Notes: generated by a model from the sequence alone, not told the origin. 64,000 nt of DNA from Pseudomonas laurentiana (GCF_014648275.1 NZ_BMQU01000010.1:1-64000); one strand, 5' to 3'. Positions 25,704 to 36,368 are shown, counted from the first letter of the stretch. Numbers and translations are program-made.

Positions 25704-28700
25704 TGCCCAGCCTCATAGCGTGGAGTTTCGGGGGTGGCGTCGGCTTCACGCTTTTTGCTGGCGAACAGCGACGACACACTGACAAAGAATAGAGGTACCC
25801 AGAAAATGGCCAGTACCGTGGCGGTCAGCATCCCGCCAATGACCCCGGTACCGATAGCATGCTGGCTGCCCGAGCCCGCACCGCTGGAGATAGCCAAAGG
25901 TACCACGCCGAGAATGAACGCCAGCGACGTCATGATGATCGGGCGCAGCCGCATCCGGCAGGCTTCCACCGCGGCATCGATCAGGCTACGGCCCTGTTCA
26001 TGCAATTCCTTGGCGAACTCGACAATCAGGATCGCGTTCTTCGCCGCAAGCCCGATAGTGGTCAGCAGGCCAACCTGGAAGTACACGTCGTTGGACAGAC
26101 CGCGCAGGCTGGTAGCGGCCAGTGCACCAATGATCCCCAGTGGGACGACCAGCATGACGGCAATCGGAATCGACCAGCTTTCATACAGCGCTGCCAGGCA
26201 GAGGAACACCATCAGCAGCGAAAGGGCGTACAGGGCCGGAGCTTGCGACCCGGACAAGCGTTCCTCGTACGACAGACCGGTCCACGAATAGCCGACACCA
26301 GCGGGCAATTGTGCTGCCAGGCGCTCGACTTCAGCCATTGCTTCACCGGTACTGTAGCCAGGGGCCGGGGCACCGAGGATTTCCATGGCTTCAACACCGT
26401 TGTAGCGCGACAGCTTCGGTGCACCATAGATCCACTGGCCTTTGGCGAAGGAGGAGAATGGCACCATTTCACCGATCGAGTTGCGCACGTACCACTTCTG
26501 CAGGTCTTCCGGATTCATCCGTGACCCAGGTTCACCCTGGATGTAGACCTTCTTGACCCGACCGCGGTCAATGAAGTCGTTGACGTAGCTGGCACCCAGA
26601 GCAATCGACAGCGTGCTGTTGATCTCGGCAATGGTCACACCCAGAGCGCTGGCGCGTTCATCGTCGATGGTCAACTGGTATTGCGGTTCATCGTTCAGGC
26701 CGTTCGGACGTACCGCTGTCAGCACCTTGCTTTGGGCCGCCATGCCGAGGAACTGGTTACGGGCTTCCATCAGTTTGGCGTGGCCGATGCCGGCGCGATC
26801 CTGGAGGAAGACGTCGAAGCCGGTGGCGTTACCCAACTCCAGTACTGCAGGAGGGGCGAACGCGAACACCATGGCATCTCGGAACGTGAAGAAATGCTGC
26901 TGGGCACGTTTGGCCAAGTTGAATACGTTGTTTTCAGCGGAGCGCTGGTCCCATGGCTTGAGCATGATGAAGGCCAGGCCAGAACTCTGGCCGCGACCGG
27001 CAAAGTTGAAGCCGTTGACGGTAAACACCGAGCTCACGGTATCGGCTTCGTTTTCCAGCAAGTAGGCGCGCATCTCGTCGATGACCACCTGGGTACGCTC
27101 GGAGGTGGATCCTGCCGGTGTTTGTACCTGGGCAAAGAGTACACCCTGGTCTTCTTCGGGCAGGAACGCCGTTGGAATGCGGGTGAACAGCCAGACCATG
27201 CCGACGACGATGATCACGTAGGCCAGCAAGTAGGGCGCCTTGTGCCGCAGCATGCTGCCCACACCGCGTTCGTAGCTGCGTACGCTGCGGTCGAAGTTGC
27301 GGTTGAACCAGCCGAAGAAGCCACGCTTGGCAACGTGATGTTCACCTTTTGGCACCGCCTTGAGCATGGTTGCGCACAGGGCCGGGGTGAAGATCAGTGC
27401 TACCAGTACCGACAGCGCCATGGCCGAGACGATGGTGATGGAGAACTGCTTGTAGATTACCCCGGTGGAGCCGCCGAAGAACGCCATGGGCAGCAGTACT
27501 GCCGACAGCACCAGCGCAATACCGACCAGGGCACCCTGGATCTGGCCCATGGATTTCTTGGTGGCTTCCTTGGGCGACAGGCCCTCTTCGGACATCACCC
27601 GCTCGACGTTCTCCACCACAACGATGGCGTCGTCCACCAGCAAGCCGATGGCCAGTACCATACCGAACATGGTCAGGGTATTGATGCTGAAGCCGGCAGC
27701 CGCGAGGATGCCGAAGGTACCCAGCAACACCACCGGTACGGTCATGGTGGTGATGACCGTGGCGCGGAAGTTCTGCAGGAACAGGTACATCACCAGGAAC
27801 ACCAGCACGATGGCTTCGATCAGGGTGTGGATAACCCCGCTGATCGATTCGGTGACCACTGGCGTGGTGTCATACGGGAATACCGCCTTCATGCCAGGCG
27901 GGAAGAACGGTTCCAGCGAGCTGATGGTCTTGCGCAGTGCCTTGGCGGTATCCAGGGCGTTGGCGCCGGTTGCCAGCTTGATTGCCAGGCCCGAGGCCGG
28001 CTTGCCGTTGAACTGGGCGCTGACGGCATAGTTCTCGCCACCCAAGCCTACCTTGGCGACATCACCCAGGCGCACTTGCGAGCCGTCGCGGTTGACCTTG
28101 AGCAGGATCTTCTCGAACTGCTCGGCGGTTTGCAGGCGGGTCTTGCCGATAATGGTGGCGTTCAGTTGCTGGCCGGGCAGGGCCGGCAGGCCGCCGAGCT
28201 GGCCGGAGGACACCTGGACGTTCTGTGCGGCAACGGCCGTCTTCACGTCGACAGGGGTCAGCTGGAAGTTGTTCAGCTTGGCCGGGTCGAGCCAGATACG
28301 CATCGCGTACTGGGCACCGAATACCTGGAAGTCACCGACACCGGCAGTACGCGAGATCGGGTCCTGCATGTTCGAGACGATGTAGTTGGCAAGGTCATCC
28401 TTGCTCATGCTGCCGTCTTCGGACACCAGGCCGATCACCATGAGGAAGTTCTTCACTGCCTTGGTGACGCGGATACCCTGCTGTTGCACTTCTTGCGGCA
28501 GCAATGGGGTCGCCAGGTTCAGCTTGTTCTGTACCTGGACCTGCGCGGTATCAGGGTTGGTGCCCTGCTCGAAGGTTGCCGTGATGGTCATGCTGCCATC
28601 GGAGTTACTTTCCGAGGACACATAACGCAGGTTGTCGATCCCGTTGAGCTGCTGCTCGATTACCTGGACCACGGTGTCCTGCACCGTCTGCGCCGAAGCA

Positions 28701-28852
28701 CCCGGGTAGGTCACGGCGATGGCGATTGCCGGTGGCGCGATGCTCGGGTACTGGTTGATCGGCAATTTGAGGATCGACAGTGCGCCGACCAACATGATCA
28801 CCAAGGCGATCACCCAGGCGAAGATCGGGCGATCGATAAAGAATCTCGACAT
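25700..28852 (-). CDS. ttgB: RND efflux pump inner-membrane transporter TtgB
   Basis: 1050-residue HAE1-family proton-driven exporter of antibiotics, solvents and plant phenolics (AcrB/MexB homologue). Twelve membrane helices with two large periplasmic loops; the proton relay Asp pair is visible in [17 protein letters not shown] (near 406-407), preceded by FGMVLAIG. Other hallmarks: N-terminal [16 protein letters not shown], porter motif [13 protein letters not shown]. Start with GGAG-type site right after ttgA. The opposite strand carries a 1058-codon open frame that is only a codon-bias shadow. Confidence 0.96.
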   Translation of the reverse strand: MSRFFIDRPIFAWVIALVIMLVGALSILKLPINQYPSIAPPAIAIAVTYPGASAQTVQDTVVQVIEQQLNGIDNLRYVSSESNSDGSMTITATFEQGTNPDTAQVQVQNKLNLATPLLPQEVQQQGIRVTKAVKNFLMVIGLVSEDGSMSKDDLANYIVSNMQDPISRTAGVGDFQVFGAQYAMRIWLDPAKLNNFQLTPVDVKTAVAAQNVQVSSGQLGGLPALPGQQLNATIIGKTRLQTAEQFEKILLKVNRDGSQVRLGDVAKVGLGGENYAVSAQFNGKPASGLAIKLATGANALDTAKALRKTISSLEPFFPPGMKAVFPYDTTPVVTESISGVIHTLIEAIVLVFLVMYLFLQNFRATVITTMTVPVVLLGTFGILAAAGFSINTLTMFGMVLAIGLLVDDAIVVVENVERVMSEEGLSPKEATKKSMGQIQGALVGIALVLSAVLLPMAFFGGSTGVIYKQFSITIVSAMALSVLVALIFTPALCATMLKAVPKGEHHVAKRGFFGWFNRNFDRSVRSYERGVGSMLRHKAPYLLAYVIIVVGMVWLFTRIPTAFLPEEDQGVLFAQVQTPAGSTSERTQVVIDEMRAYLLENEADTVSSVFTVNGFNFAGRGQSSGLAFIMLKPWDQRSAENNVFNLAKRAQQHFFTFRDAMVFAFAPPAVLELGNATGFDVFLQDRAGIGHAKLMEARNQFLGMAAQSKVLTAVRPNGLNDEPQYQLTIDDERASALGVTIAEINSTLSIALGASYVNDFIDRGRVKKVYIQGEPGSRMNPEDLQKWYVRNSIGEMVPFSSFAKGQWIYGAPKLSRYNGVEAMEILGAPAPGYSTGEAMAEVERLAAQLPAGVGYSWTGLSYEERLSGSQAPALYALSLLMVFLCLAALYESWSIPIAVMLVVPLGIIGALAATSLRGLSNDVYFQVGLLTTIGLAAKNAILIVEFAKELHEQGRSLIDAAVEACRMRLRPIIMTSLAFILGVVPLAISSGAGSGSQHAIGTGVIGGMLTATVLAIFWVPLFFVSVSSLFASKKREADATPETPRYEAGQ

Positions 28853-28855
28853 GGT

Positions 28856-30007
28856 TTACTCCCCTTTGGCCCCGGCAGTCGCCGCATTGGCCTGGGTTGG
28901 CTTGGCCAACTGGACGTTGGTCGCTTCGCGTGCCTTGACCTCGACACCAGGCTTGACGAACTGCAGGCCTTCAGTGATCAGGCGGTCGCCCGGGTTCAAG
29001 CCTTCTTCGATCAACCACTGATTGCCGACGGTACGGCTTGCCTTGAGCTGGCGCAGCTCAACCTTGTTGTCCTGATTGACGACCAATGCGGTTGGGGCAC
29101 CCTTCAGGTCGCGGGTCACGCCCTGTTGCGGCGCAAGGATCGCTGCGTTCTTGATACCGGCCTTGAGCTGGGCATGAACGAACATCCCTGGCAGCAGGTT
29201 ATGGTCAGGGTTAGGGAACACTGCACGCAGGGTTACCGAGCCAGTGGTGGGGTCGACCGAGACTTCGGAGAACTCCAGGCGACCGGCATGGGCATAGCTG
29301 CTGCCATCCTCAAGGGTCAGTTGAACCTTGGCGGCGTTGTTGCCGACTTTCTCCAGCTGACCGCTTTCCAGTTCGCGGCGCAGAGTAAGCAGTTCGACCG
29401 AAGATTGGGTGACGTCGACATAGATCGGGTCAAGTTGCTGGATGACGGCCATGGCGTCAGTCTGGCCATTGTTCACCAGTGCGCCTTCGGTGACTGCCGA
29501 GCGGCCAATCCGACCGGAAATCGGCGCCAGGACCTTGGTGTAGCGCAGGTCGATCTGGGCGCTCTTGAGGGCCGCTTCAGCCTGCAAACGTTTGGCTTGC
29601 GCGTCGTCGTATTCCTGACGGCTGACAGCCTGTTCGTCAACCAGCTGCTTGTAGCGCTCGGACAGCGCACGGGTCGATTGCAGGTTGGCCTGGGCACTGG
29701 CCAGGGTCGACTCATACACCGACGGGTCGATCTGATACAGCTGCTGGCCGAGCTTGACCTCGCTGCCTTCGGTGAACAGACGCTTGAGAATGATGCCGTT
29801 AACCTGAGGGCGAACTTCTGCGACCCGGTACGCAGTGGTACGTCCCGGCAGCTCTGAGGTCAGGGTATAGGCTTGAGGTTGAAGAGTGACCACGCCGACC
29901 TGGGGTGCTTGCGCGACTGGCGCCGCTTCTTCCTTTTTACAGCCGCTGAGTAGGGTTGTCAGGGCGACGGCGGAAACCAGAGCGGTAACAGCTGGTTTGA
30001 AATGCAT
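28856..30007 (-). CDS. ttgA: RND efflux periplasmic adaptor TtgA
   Basis: 383-residue membrane-fusion lipoprotein. Signal peptide with lipobox LSGC (Cys23), then barrel-sandwich/lipoyl halves (VRPQVNGIILKRLFTEGSEV ... ) around a helical hairpin (about 95-160), and beta-barrel/MP domains. Near-identical in layout and length to P. putida TtgA and P. aeruginosa MexA. First gene of ttgABC; transcribed divergently from ttgR across the TtgR operator. Confidence 0.95.
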   Translation of the reverse strand: MHFKPAVTALVSAVALTTLLSGCKKEEAAPVAQAPQVGVVTLQPQAYTLTSELPGRTTAYRVAEVRPQVNGIILKRLFTEGSEVKLGQQLYQIDPSVYESTLASAQANLQSTRALSERYKQLVDEQAVSRQEYDDAQAKRLQAEAALKSAQIDLRYTKVLAPISGRIGRSAVTEGALVNNGQTDAMAVIQQLDPIYVDVTQSSVELLTLRRELESGQLEKVGNNAAKVQLTLEDGSSYAHAGRLEFSEVSVDPTTGSVTLRAVFPNPDHNLLPGMFVHAQLKAGIKNAAILAPQQGVTRDLKGAPTALVVNQDNKVELRQLKASRTVGNQWLIEEGLNPGDRLITEGLQFVKPGVEVKAREATNVQLAKPTQANAATAGAKGE

Positions 30008-30103
30008 GGAGATCCTCGGGTCGCTGAGAGCTGAAGACGCTCAAGAGTAGTGGAAATTGAATGAGAGAATAAATGGCATCGAGTGGATAAGTAGCTTACT
30101 AAC

Positions 30104-30134
30104 GAATATACTTACATTCACGGTTGTTTGTAAA
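30104..30134. promoter_or_regulatory. TtgR operator
   Basis: On the minus strand this reads TTTACAAACAACC, one variable base, then TGAATGTAAGTATATTC, as in the TtgR operator of P. putida DOT-T1E (recalled). Arms ACAAAC and its imperfect counterpart give the dyad. It overlaps the likely ttgA promoter and lies 130 bases before ttgR, so one repressor controls both directions. Confidence 0.85.
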
Positions 30135-30264
30135 CACCTCTCGTTCTGTCTACCCGACCGCAGCGAGACCTGAATTGACCCCCGGGAACTGGCCCAACAA
30201 TCGCTTGCCCGGCCCAGAACCCGAGCGCCCACTGCGCTCGGCCCTTTGATGAGGTTGCACTGCC

Positions 30265-30897
30265 ATGGTCCGTCGAACCAAAGAGGAAGCCCAGGAAACC
30301 CGTAGCCAGATTCTCGAGGCTGCGGAAAAAGCCTTCTACAAGCGCGGGGTGGCGCGTACCACCCTGGCCGATATTGCAGAGCTGGCGGGGGTGACCCGGG
30401 GGGCCATCTATTGGCATTTCAACAATAAGGCCGAGCTGGTTCAGGCGATGCTCGACACCTTGCGCGAACCGCTCGATGAGCTGGCAAAGGCGAGCGAGAG
30501 CGAGGAGGAGGTCGACCCGCTTGGCTGCATGCGCAAACTGCTCATTCAACTCATGCAGCATTTGGTGCTTGACCCGAAGACGCGGCGTATCAATGAAATT
30601 CTGCATCACAAGTGCGAGTTCGCCGACGATATGTGCGACATTCGCCAGCAGCGCCAGAACTCGCTCATCGACTGCCATGCGCACATTTCCCTGTCGTTGG
30701 CCAATGCAATCAGGCGCGGCCAACTCCCGGCCGATCTGGCCCCGGAGCGTGCAGCCATTGCAATACATGCTTATATAGATGGCATCATCAAGCGTTGGCT
30801 GCTGCTACCCGAGAGCTTCGACTTGCACAAGGATGCCGAACTGTGGGTAGACACCGGGCTTGATATGCTGCGCTTGAGTCCTGCCTTGCGCAAATAA
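30265..30897 (+). CDS. ttgR: TetR-family repressor of ttgABC
   Basis: 210 residues, the length of TtgR. N-terminal [43 protein letters not shown] (shown in part; residues about 12-58) with the YWHF recognition-helix end. The C-terminal ligand domain ([16 protein letters not shown] region, about 110-130; [16 protein letters not shown] at the end) binds flavonoids, antibiotics and aromatic compounds and releases the operator. Divergent from ttgA. Confidence 0.95.
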   Translation: MVRRTKEEAQETRSQILEAAEKAFYKRGVARTTLADIAELAGVTRGAIYWHFNNKAELVQAMLDTLREPLDELAKASESEEEVDPLGCMRKLLIQLMQHLVLDPKTRRINEILHHKCEFADDMCDIRQQRQNSLIDCHAHISLSLANAIRRGQLPADLAPERAAIAIHAYIDGIIKRWLLLPESFDLHKDAELWVDTGLDMLRLSPALRK

Positions 30898-31038
30898 GAG
30901 TTTGTGAAGGATTGTGAGCAATTGCGTCCAGTTGTTTCCAGCGCGCCAATCTGATGAAGTCGTCGGGCTCCGTTTTAACGGATTGTCTGCGCTCTTGTAG
31001 TTAGCAGGCTAATTAATTGTTTTTCATCGAGTCCCGCC

Positions 31039-31926
31039 ATGAGTACCTTGAACCCGATGCTTGGCGGTACTGAACGGCCGCTCAAAGGTATTGCCTTGAT
31101 TTGCCTGGCGGTGCTGCTGTTCGCCAGCCATGATGCCCTGTCCAAATACCTGTCCGGTTTCTACGCCATCGTGATGGTGGTATGGGCACGCTATGTCGTG
31201 CACACGTTGCTGATGCTCGCGGTGTTTGTACCGCGTGCCGGGTTTTCGGCGGTGGTGCGTACGCGGCGCCCGGGGTTGCAGTTGGCGCGGGCGTTGTGCC
31301 TGATCGGTACCAGCCTGTTCTTCACCACCGGCCTGCGTTACATCCCGTTGGCCGAGGCCACGGCAGTCAACTTCCTTGCCCCCTTGCTGGTGACGGCGCT
31401 GTCGGTACCCCTGCTGGGTGAGAAGGTCAGCCGTAGCCAGTGGCTGGCGGTGCTGGGTGGTTTCGTCGGGGTGTTGATCGTCGTGCGCCCAGGCGGTGCG
31501 TTGTTCACCCCGGCGATTATCCTGCCGCTGTGTTCGGCACTCTGTTTCGGTGGTTACCAGTTACTGACGCGCAAGCTCAGCGGTTTTGACAGCCCGACCA
31601 CCAGCAACTTCCTCACGGGCATTCTCAATAGTCTGATCATGACGGCGTTGGTGCCGTTTTTCTGGACCGTGCCCAGCCTGACCCACGGCCTGTTCATGAT
31701 TGGCCTCGGGACCTGCGGCATGCTGGGTCACATGCTGCTGACCCAGGCCTTCCGGCATGCGGCTCCGGCGATGCTGGCCCCGTTCAGTTATGGACAGATC
31801 CTGTTCGCCGGGATGTTTGGCTACCTGGTCTTCAACCACACGCCGGACGTGTTTGGTGTGGTTGGCATTACCATCATCTGCCTCAGTGGGCTGGCGGTGG
31901 CCTGGGCTCAACGTCGGAGCGCCTAG
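31039..31926 (+). CDS. EamA/DMT-family transporter
   Basis: 295-residue membrane protein with ten predicted helices made of two EamA repeats (about 15-145 and 160-290). FASHDALSKYLSGFYAIVMVVWARY and IPLAEATAVNFLAPLLVTALS (partial stretches) are typical of the metabolite-exporter subfamily. Substrate unknown. The last four bases overlap tail-to-tail with the downstream MFS gene on the opposite strand. Being next to ttgR does not by itself imply joint control. Confidence 0.85.
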   Translation: MSTLNPMLGGTERPLKGIALICLAVLLFASHDALSKYLSGFYAIVMVVWARYVVHTLLMLAVFVPRAGFSAVVRTRRPGLQLARALCLIGTSLFFTTGLRYIPLAEATAVNFLAPLLVTALSVPLLGEKVSRSQWLAVLGGFVGVLIVVRPGGALFTPAIILPLCSALCFGGYQLLTRKLSGFDSPTTSNFLTGILNSLIMTALVPFFWTVPSLTHGLFMIGLGTCGMLGHMLLTQAFRHAAPAMLAPFSYGQILFAGMFGYLVFNHTPDVFGVVGITIICLSGLAVAWAQRRSA

Positions 31927-33407
31927 GCGCGGCCACGCAATTGCTGATTGGGCAACATCAGGGCGGCACTCAGGCCAAGCAACGAGATCACGGCGCTACC
32001 GAGCAAGACATCGCGGAAGGTCAGGCTTAGCGCACCGCGCAGGACCTGTAACGCCGGACCCTCCACGGTGTTCAGGCTGTCGAGCAGGATGTTGCTGGTG
32101 AGACCGTGTTCACTCACGCCAGGCTGAAGCGGGCCTGTATGCCCCAGCATTGCCAGCAGCAGTGCTGACATGGTCGCCACACCGATGGCACCGCCAAGTG
32201 CACGGAACAGGTTCGTGGTGCTGGTGGCGACGCCGATATCACGCGGTTCAACGGCGCTCTGCGCGGCAACCAGCGACGTTGGGAACTGCAGGCCTGAGGC
32301 GATGCCAGTCAGTAACATGAATGTGGCACTGGCCAGCCAGGCGTCAGGAGGTGTCAACGCCATGCCGATGATCGCCAGTGGCATAAACAGCGCACCGGTC
32401 AGGATCTGTGGTTTGAAACGACCGCTGCGCGCTGTCAGCCGCCCGCCCGTATAGGCGCCGATAGGCAGACCGATGGCCAGTGGCATGAGGTAGAGCGCCG
32501 CACTATCGGCACCTGCGCCGGTGATGCTTTGAAAGCGCAAGGGCATCAGCATGGACAGCGAAATAGCCTGGAAGCTGGTCATGAAAATGGTGCACCAGCA
32601 CAGTGTCGCTGTGCGATTGCCAAACAGCTTCAATGGCAACAGGGGCTCAGGTGTTCGCTGCTGGTGGGCGACGAACAGCACCAGCCCTACGATGGCAGTG
32701 CCCAGCAAACCGAGCATTTCGCTGCTGTTCCAGGTATAGCCCTGGCCAATCAGGGTGATGCTCATCAGCAGGGTACCGAGCCCGGCAATCAACAGCACGC
32801 TGCCCAGGTAATCGATCACCGCCGCCCGTTGAGGGATCACCAGAACACGCAAGGTGCGTCGGGCGATCCACCAGGCAAGCAGGCCCAGCGGCAGGTTCAA
32901 CCAGAACACCCAATGCCAGGACAGGTATTCGGTCAGGTAACCACCGAATACCGGCCCGGTCACACTGGCCAGGGCATACATGCTGCTGAAATAACCTTGG
33001 TAGCGGCCACGGTCGCGCGGTGCAATGATGTCGCCAATGATTGCCTGGCTGACAGAGATCATCCCGCCAGCACCGATGCCCTGCAGCACCCTCGCAACGA
33101 CCAGTTGTTCCATGCTCTGAGACAGGGCACAGAACACCGAGGCCAAGGTAAACAGACCGATCCCGAACAGAATCATCCGTCGGCGCCCATACAGGTCACC
33201 CAGTTTGCCGTAGATAGGCACGGCCACGGTCATCGCTACCATGTAGCCGGAAATCACCCAGGCCAACAGACTGACATTGTCGAACTGGGTCGAGATGGCA
33301 GGCATCGACACGGCAACGATGGTCTGGTCCAGTGCACCGAGGAAAATCGCCAGCATCAGGGCGATCAGTACGCTACGCAGCACGGTTGGGGGCAAAGGGG
33401 CGTTCAC
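31923..33407 (-). CDS. MFS drug exporter, DHA2 (EmrB/QacA) family
   Basis: 494 residues with 14 predicted helices. DHA2 motifs: motif D1/TM1 ALDQTIVAVSMPAIS (about 25-39), motif A GKLGDLYGRRRMILFG, motif B RVLQGIGAGGMISVSQA, motif C-like GPVFGGYL. GTG 33407 preferred: AAGG lies 7 bases upstream, whereas a TTG two codons earlier sits on top of it. Exports hydrophobic cations or drugs; substrate unknown. Confidence 0.88.
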   Translation of the reverse strand: MNAPLPPTVLRSVLIALMLAIFLGALDQTIVAVSMPAISTQFDNVSLLAWVISGYMVAMTVAVPIYGKLGDLYGRRRMILFGIGLFTLASVFCALSQSMEQLVVARVLQGIGAGGMISVSQAIIGDIIAPRDRGRYQGYFSSMYALASVTGPVFGGYLTEYLSWHWVFWLNLPLGLLAWWIARRTLRVLVIPQRAAVIDYLGSVLLIAGLGTLLMSITLIGQGYTWNSSEMLGLLGTAIVGLVLFVAHQQRTPEPLLPLKLFGNRTATLCWCTIFMTSFQAISLSMLMPLRFQSITGAGADSAALYLMPLAIGLPIGAYTGGRLTARSGRFKPQILTGALFMPLAIIGMALTPPDAWLASATFMLLTGIASGLQFPTSLVAAQSAVEPRDIGVATSTTNLFRALGGAIGVATMSALLLAMLGHTGPLQPGVSEHGLTSNILLDSLNTVEGPALQVLRGALSLTFRDVLLGSAVISLLGLSAALMLPNQQLRGRA

Positions 33408-33485
33408 GGACAAACCTTGGGTAAAAGTGAGTGATCAGTTTACTCGGGTGCGCCGACTTTTCTAATCAACCAGCGGCATAACGTG

Positions 33486-34391
33486 CTACAGGCCGATGTC
33501 CCACGCCGGTTCAGCACTGAAGCGCTCGGCGAGAAAGTCGAGCATGCTGCGCAAGGTCGCGGGCATGTGCTTGCGTGAGGTGTACACCGCATTCAGGTTC
33601 AGCTCGCGTGGCTTGGCATCGGGCAGCACCCGGATCAACGCGTTGCTGCGCAGCGACTCGGCCACCAGGTAGGTGGGCAGCATTGCGATACCTGCCCCAG
33701 CCAGGGTGGCCCGTTGCAGCGTCAGCGCCTCATTGGCGCTGATAGAGCCTTGTACCGGAACCGAAACCGCCTCGCCGTGTACCTCGAAATGCCAGAGGCT
33801 GTGACCGAAGTAGGAGTGGGTCAGGCAGTTGTGCCGGGTCAGGTCCTCGACCTGTTGCGGTGCCGGGTGCTCGCGCAGGTACGCTGGGGAAGCACAGATC
33901 ACTGAACGACAGACCGTCAGGCGCCGCGCAATCAGGTTGGGGTCCAGGTCATTGCTGGTGCGGATGGCCAGGTCGATACGTTCATCCACCAGGTTGACGG
34001 TGCGGTCGAGCATTTGCAGGTCGATCTTCACGGCGGGGTAGCGTTTCACATAGTCGGCGATGGCTTCGACCAACTGAGCATGGCCGAACGACGTGCTGAC
34101 ACTGATGCGCAGTTCGCCGTGTGGTGCATCGTCCGGTCGTCTGACTGCCGTCTGCAGGTCACCGGCCAGCTCCAGCATTTGTCGGCAGCGCGGCAGGGTT
34201 TCGTTGCCCGCAGCCGTCAGGCTCAGTTTGCGCGTGGTGCGCTGCATCAGGCGGGCACCGACCCAGTCCTCAAGCTCTGCCAGGTAGCGCGATACAACCG
34301 GGCGGGAAAGCTCCAGATGGTCGGCTGCGGCCGATTGGCTCCCGAGGTCGACCACGGTCACAAACACTCGCATTGCAGTCAGACGATCCAT
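33486..34391 (-). CDS. LysR-family transcriptional regulator
   Basis: 301 residues. N-terminal winged HTH (MDRLTAMRVFVTVVDLGSQ ... AADHLELSRPVVSRYLAELE, about 1-60) and a substrate-binding domain (about 90-295). It is divergent from the NAD(P)-binding protein at 34508, with a perfect LysR-type dyad between them, so that gene is its likely target. Belongs to the CrgA-like subgroup (short, ISVSTSFGHAQLVEAI start of effector domain). Ligand unknown. Confidence 0.9.
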   Translation of the reverse strand: MDRLTAMRVFVTVVDLGSQSAAADHLELSRPVVSRYLAELEDWVGARLMQRTTRKLSLTAAGNETLPRCRQMLELAGDLQTAVRRPDDAPHGELRISVSTSFGHAQLVEAIADYVKRYPAVKIDLQMLDRTVNLVDERIDLAIRTSNDLDPNLIARRLTVCRSVICASPAYLREHPAPQQVEDLTRHNCLTHSYFGHSLWHFEVHGEAVSVPVQGSISANEALTLQRATLAGAGIAMLPTYLVAESLRSNALIRVLPDAKPRELNLNAVYTSRKHMPATLRSMLDFLAERFSAEPAWDIGL

Positions 34392-34426
34392 GATTTGCCC
34401 GGTTTCAGAAACAAACTATGTCCAAG

Positions 34427-34445
34427 CATCGCATTTTTTGCGATG
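34427..34445. promoter_or_regulatory. LysR-type operator
   Basis: Perfect dyad CATCGCA-TTTTT-TGCGATG, containing the T-N11-A arrangement of LysR sites, between the divergent LysR and oxidoreductase genes. Confidence 0.65.
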
Positions 34446-34507
34446 GATCGTGCAACTAAGCTATGCCTCATTGATGACTTCATCGCCATTCTGATCGGAG
34501 GTTTTCC

Positions 34508-35137
34508 ATGAGCAAGATCGCAATCATTGGTGCTACTGGCCGTGCGGGTAGCCAACTGTTGGAAGAAGCGTTGCGCCGAGGCCATAGCGTCACGGCCATC
34601 GCTCGCAATACCGCATCCCTGGCCGGACGCCCAGGCGTGACAACACGCCAGTTGGATGTCACTGATGCTGCCGCGTTGGAGCAGGCGCTGGTGGGCCATG
34701 ACGTGGTGCTTAGCGCGGCGCATTTCTCCGGAATCAAACCGCAGGCGATCATCGAACCGGTAAAACGGGCCGGGGTAAAGCGCCTGCTGGTCGTCGGCGG
34801 GGCCGGTAGCCTGCTGCTGCCATCCGGGCATAAAGTGATCGACAGTCCGGACTTCCCGGAAGCCTACAAAGCTGAAGCTACGGCAGGTGGCCATTACCTG
34901 GACACCTTGCGCCAGGAGCACGAACTGGACTGGACCTTCCTCTCACCCTCGGCCGAGTTCGTTGAAGGCGCGCGTACAGGTGTGTACACGCTGGGCAAGG
35001 ATCACTTGCTGATCGGCGCTGACGGCAGGAGCTGGATCACCTTTGCCGACTACGCCATCGCCATGCTGGACGAGGTAGAGAAACCAGCCCATTCTCGCCA
35101 GCGCTTCACCGTGGGTGCCGGCAAGGCCGGCTTATAA
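34508..35137 (+). CDS. NAD(P)-binding protein, NmrA/atypical SDR type
   Basis: 209 residues with an N-terminal Rossmann fold: AIIGATGRAGSQLLEEALRRG (partly shown) with the GATGxxG dinucleotide motif at about 8-14, and RQLDVTD after strand 3. No YxxxK catalytic pair is obvious, as in the COG2910 group. Such proteins are NAD(P)H sensors or flavin/quinone-type reductases. GGAGG precedes the ATG. Probably controlled by the divergent LysR gene. Its last bases overlap convergently with the AraC gene. Confidence 0.85.
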   Translation: MSKIAIIGATGRAGSQLLEEALRRGHSVTAIARNTASLAGRPGVTTRQLDVTDAAALEQALVGHDVVLSAAHFSGIKPQAIIEPVKRAGVKRLLVVGGAGSLLLPSGHKVIDSPDFPEAYKAEATAGGHYLDTLRQEHELDWTFLSPSAEFVEGARTGVYTLGKDHLLIGADGRSWITFADYAIAMLDEVEKPAHSRQRFTVGAGKAGL

Positions 35138-36061
35138 GGCACTGCGCAGGCGGGCCAGGTCCCGCAATGGCGGTGCCCCGTACAGGCGGCTGTACTCACG
35201 GCTGAACTGTGACGGACTCTCGTAGCCGACACGATAGGCCGCTACCGAGGCCTCCAGTCCATCGTTGAGCATCAACCGCCTGGCCTCCTGCAGACGCAGT
35301 TGTTTTTGGTACTGCAGGGGGCTCATCGAGGTCATGGCCTTGAAGCGATGATGCAGCGTCGACGTGCTGAGGTTCACTTCCCGGGCCAGTTCGTCAATGC
35401 GCAACGGGTGGTGGAAGTGTTCATTCAGCCATTGAATTGCCTGACAGACACGGTGTGTCTGGCTAGTGGCCATGGCTATTTCATAGAGCCGGTAACCCTG
35501 CTGCCCACGCAGCAGCCGGTAGAGAATCTCGCGGCGTATCAGCGGTGCCAGTACTGCAATGTCTCTGGGGGTGTCGAGCAGCCGGACCAGGCGCAGCAAG
35601 GCATCGAGTAGCTCGCTGTCGATGCGTTCGATAAACAGGCCGCGCGCTGAACGCGGGGATGGCACGCTCGTGGGGCCGGCTTCGGCAATCAGACTGTGGA
35701 TTTCAGCCGGATCGATATCCAGGCGCACGCCAAGCGTCGGGTTGTCCGGGCTTGCATCCAGCAGCACGCCGCTGATGGGCAAGGCCACGGACACCACCAT
35801 GTAATGCAGCGGGTCATAGGTGTAGCACTCGTCGCCGAGGTGAACCTCTTTGCTGCCGTGGGCCATGATGCACAGCGCCGGTTGCGCGAGCGTAGGCATT
35901 GAGCGCACACGTTCCTCATAGCGCACCAGGTACAGGTCGTTGATGGCCGACGCAGCGCCGATCGGGCTTATCGCGTGTCGCTTGATCAGGTCCGCCAGTT
36001 CCAGTCGTTGCTGCTCAAATGCAGGTTCCAGCTGAGGGGGGACGGGGGCTTGAGATGACAT
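35132..36061 (-). CDS. AraC-family regulator with AraC_N (cupin-like) domain
   Basis: 309 residues. An N-terminal AraC_N domain (about 25-180; LYLVRYEERV ... PALCIMAHGSKEV) and two C-terminal HTHs (about 205-300; LREVNLSTSTLHHRFKAM, VAAYRVGYESPSQFSREYSR shown in part), ending GAPPLRDLARLR. AGGAAG 8 bases upstream selects ATG 36061 over one 45 bases earlier. This class usually controls nearby oxidoreductases or monooxygenases. Confidence 0.9.
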   Translation of the reverse strand: MSSQAPVPPQLEPAFEQQRLELADLIKRHAISPIGAASAINDLYLVRYEERVRSMPTLAQPALCIMAHGSKEVHLGDECYTYDPLHYMVVSVALPISGVLLDASPDNPTLGVRLDIDPAEIHSLIAEAGPTSVPSPRSARGLFIERIDSELLDALLRLVRLLDTPRDIAVLAPLIRREILYRLLRGQQGYRLYEIAMATSQTHRVCQAIQWLNEHFHHPLRIDELAREVNLSTSTLHHRFKAMTSMSPLQYQKQLRLQEARRLMLNDGLEASVAAYRVGYESPSQFSREYSRLYGAPPLRDLARLRSAL

Positions 36062-36368
36062 GCGACAGCTTCCTGGGGTGACCAGACCAAGCATAGGTTT
36101 GTGCAAGTGACGATGCTAGTCGGATGCTGTCGGGTTCTTGCCTGATCCTGCGTGGGCGGTGTCATTCATTTGCACGAACGCGCTGGACGCTTGCCTGAAA
36201 CCCTTCGACGCCGGCTCGATCAGGTCTGAGGGTGAACCGTCACGGGTGATGATTCTGTGCAGAATCAGGCAAGTCATCAGCAGGAATTGCCTATCGCTGC
36301 GTGTGCGTGCGGTTCTACGCTGTGCAACCTGGCAATTTCCCTCTGGCCGCCTTCAGGAGAACCGCCCC
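36062..36368. other. AraC-ABM divergent intergenic region with large inverted repeat
   Basis: TTGCCTGATCCTGC (36138-36151) is repeated in inverse orientation as GCAGAATCAGGCAA (36259-36272), 13 of 14 matching, and the second copy overlaps its own dyad GATTCTG-TG-CAGAATC (36251-36266). AraC-type regulators often bind such separated arms. No ORF supported. Confidence 0.5.

Noticed and set aside
26681-29857. 1058-codon open frame antisense to ttgB and ttgA
   Set aside because: Its amino-acid make-up (His/Gln/Asp/Arg-rich, no domain) is typical of the antisense shadow of high-GC genes; ttgA and ttgB are certain.
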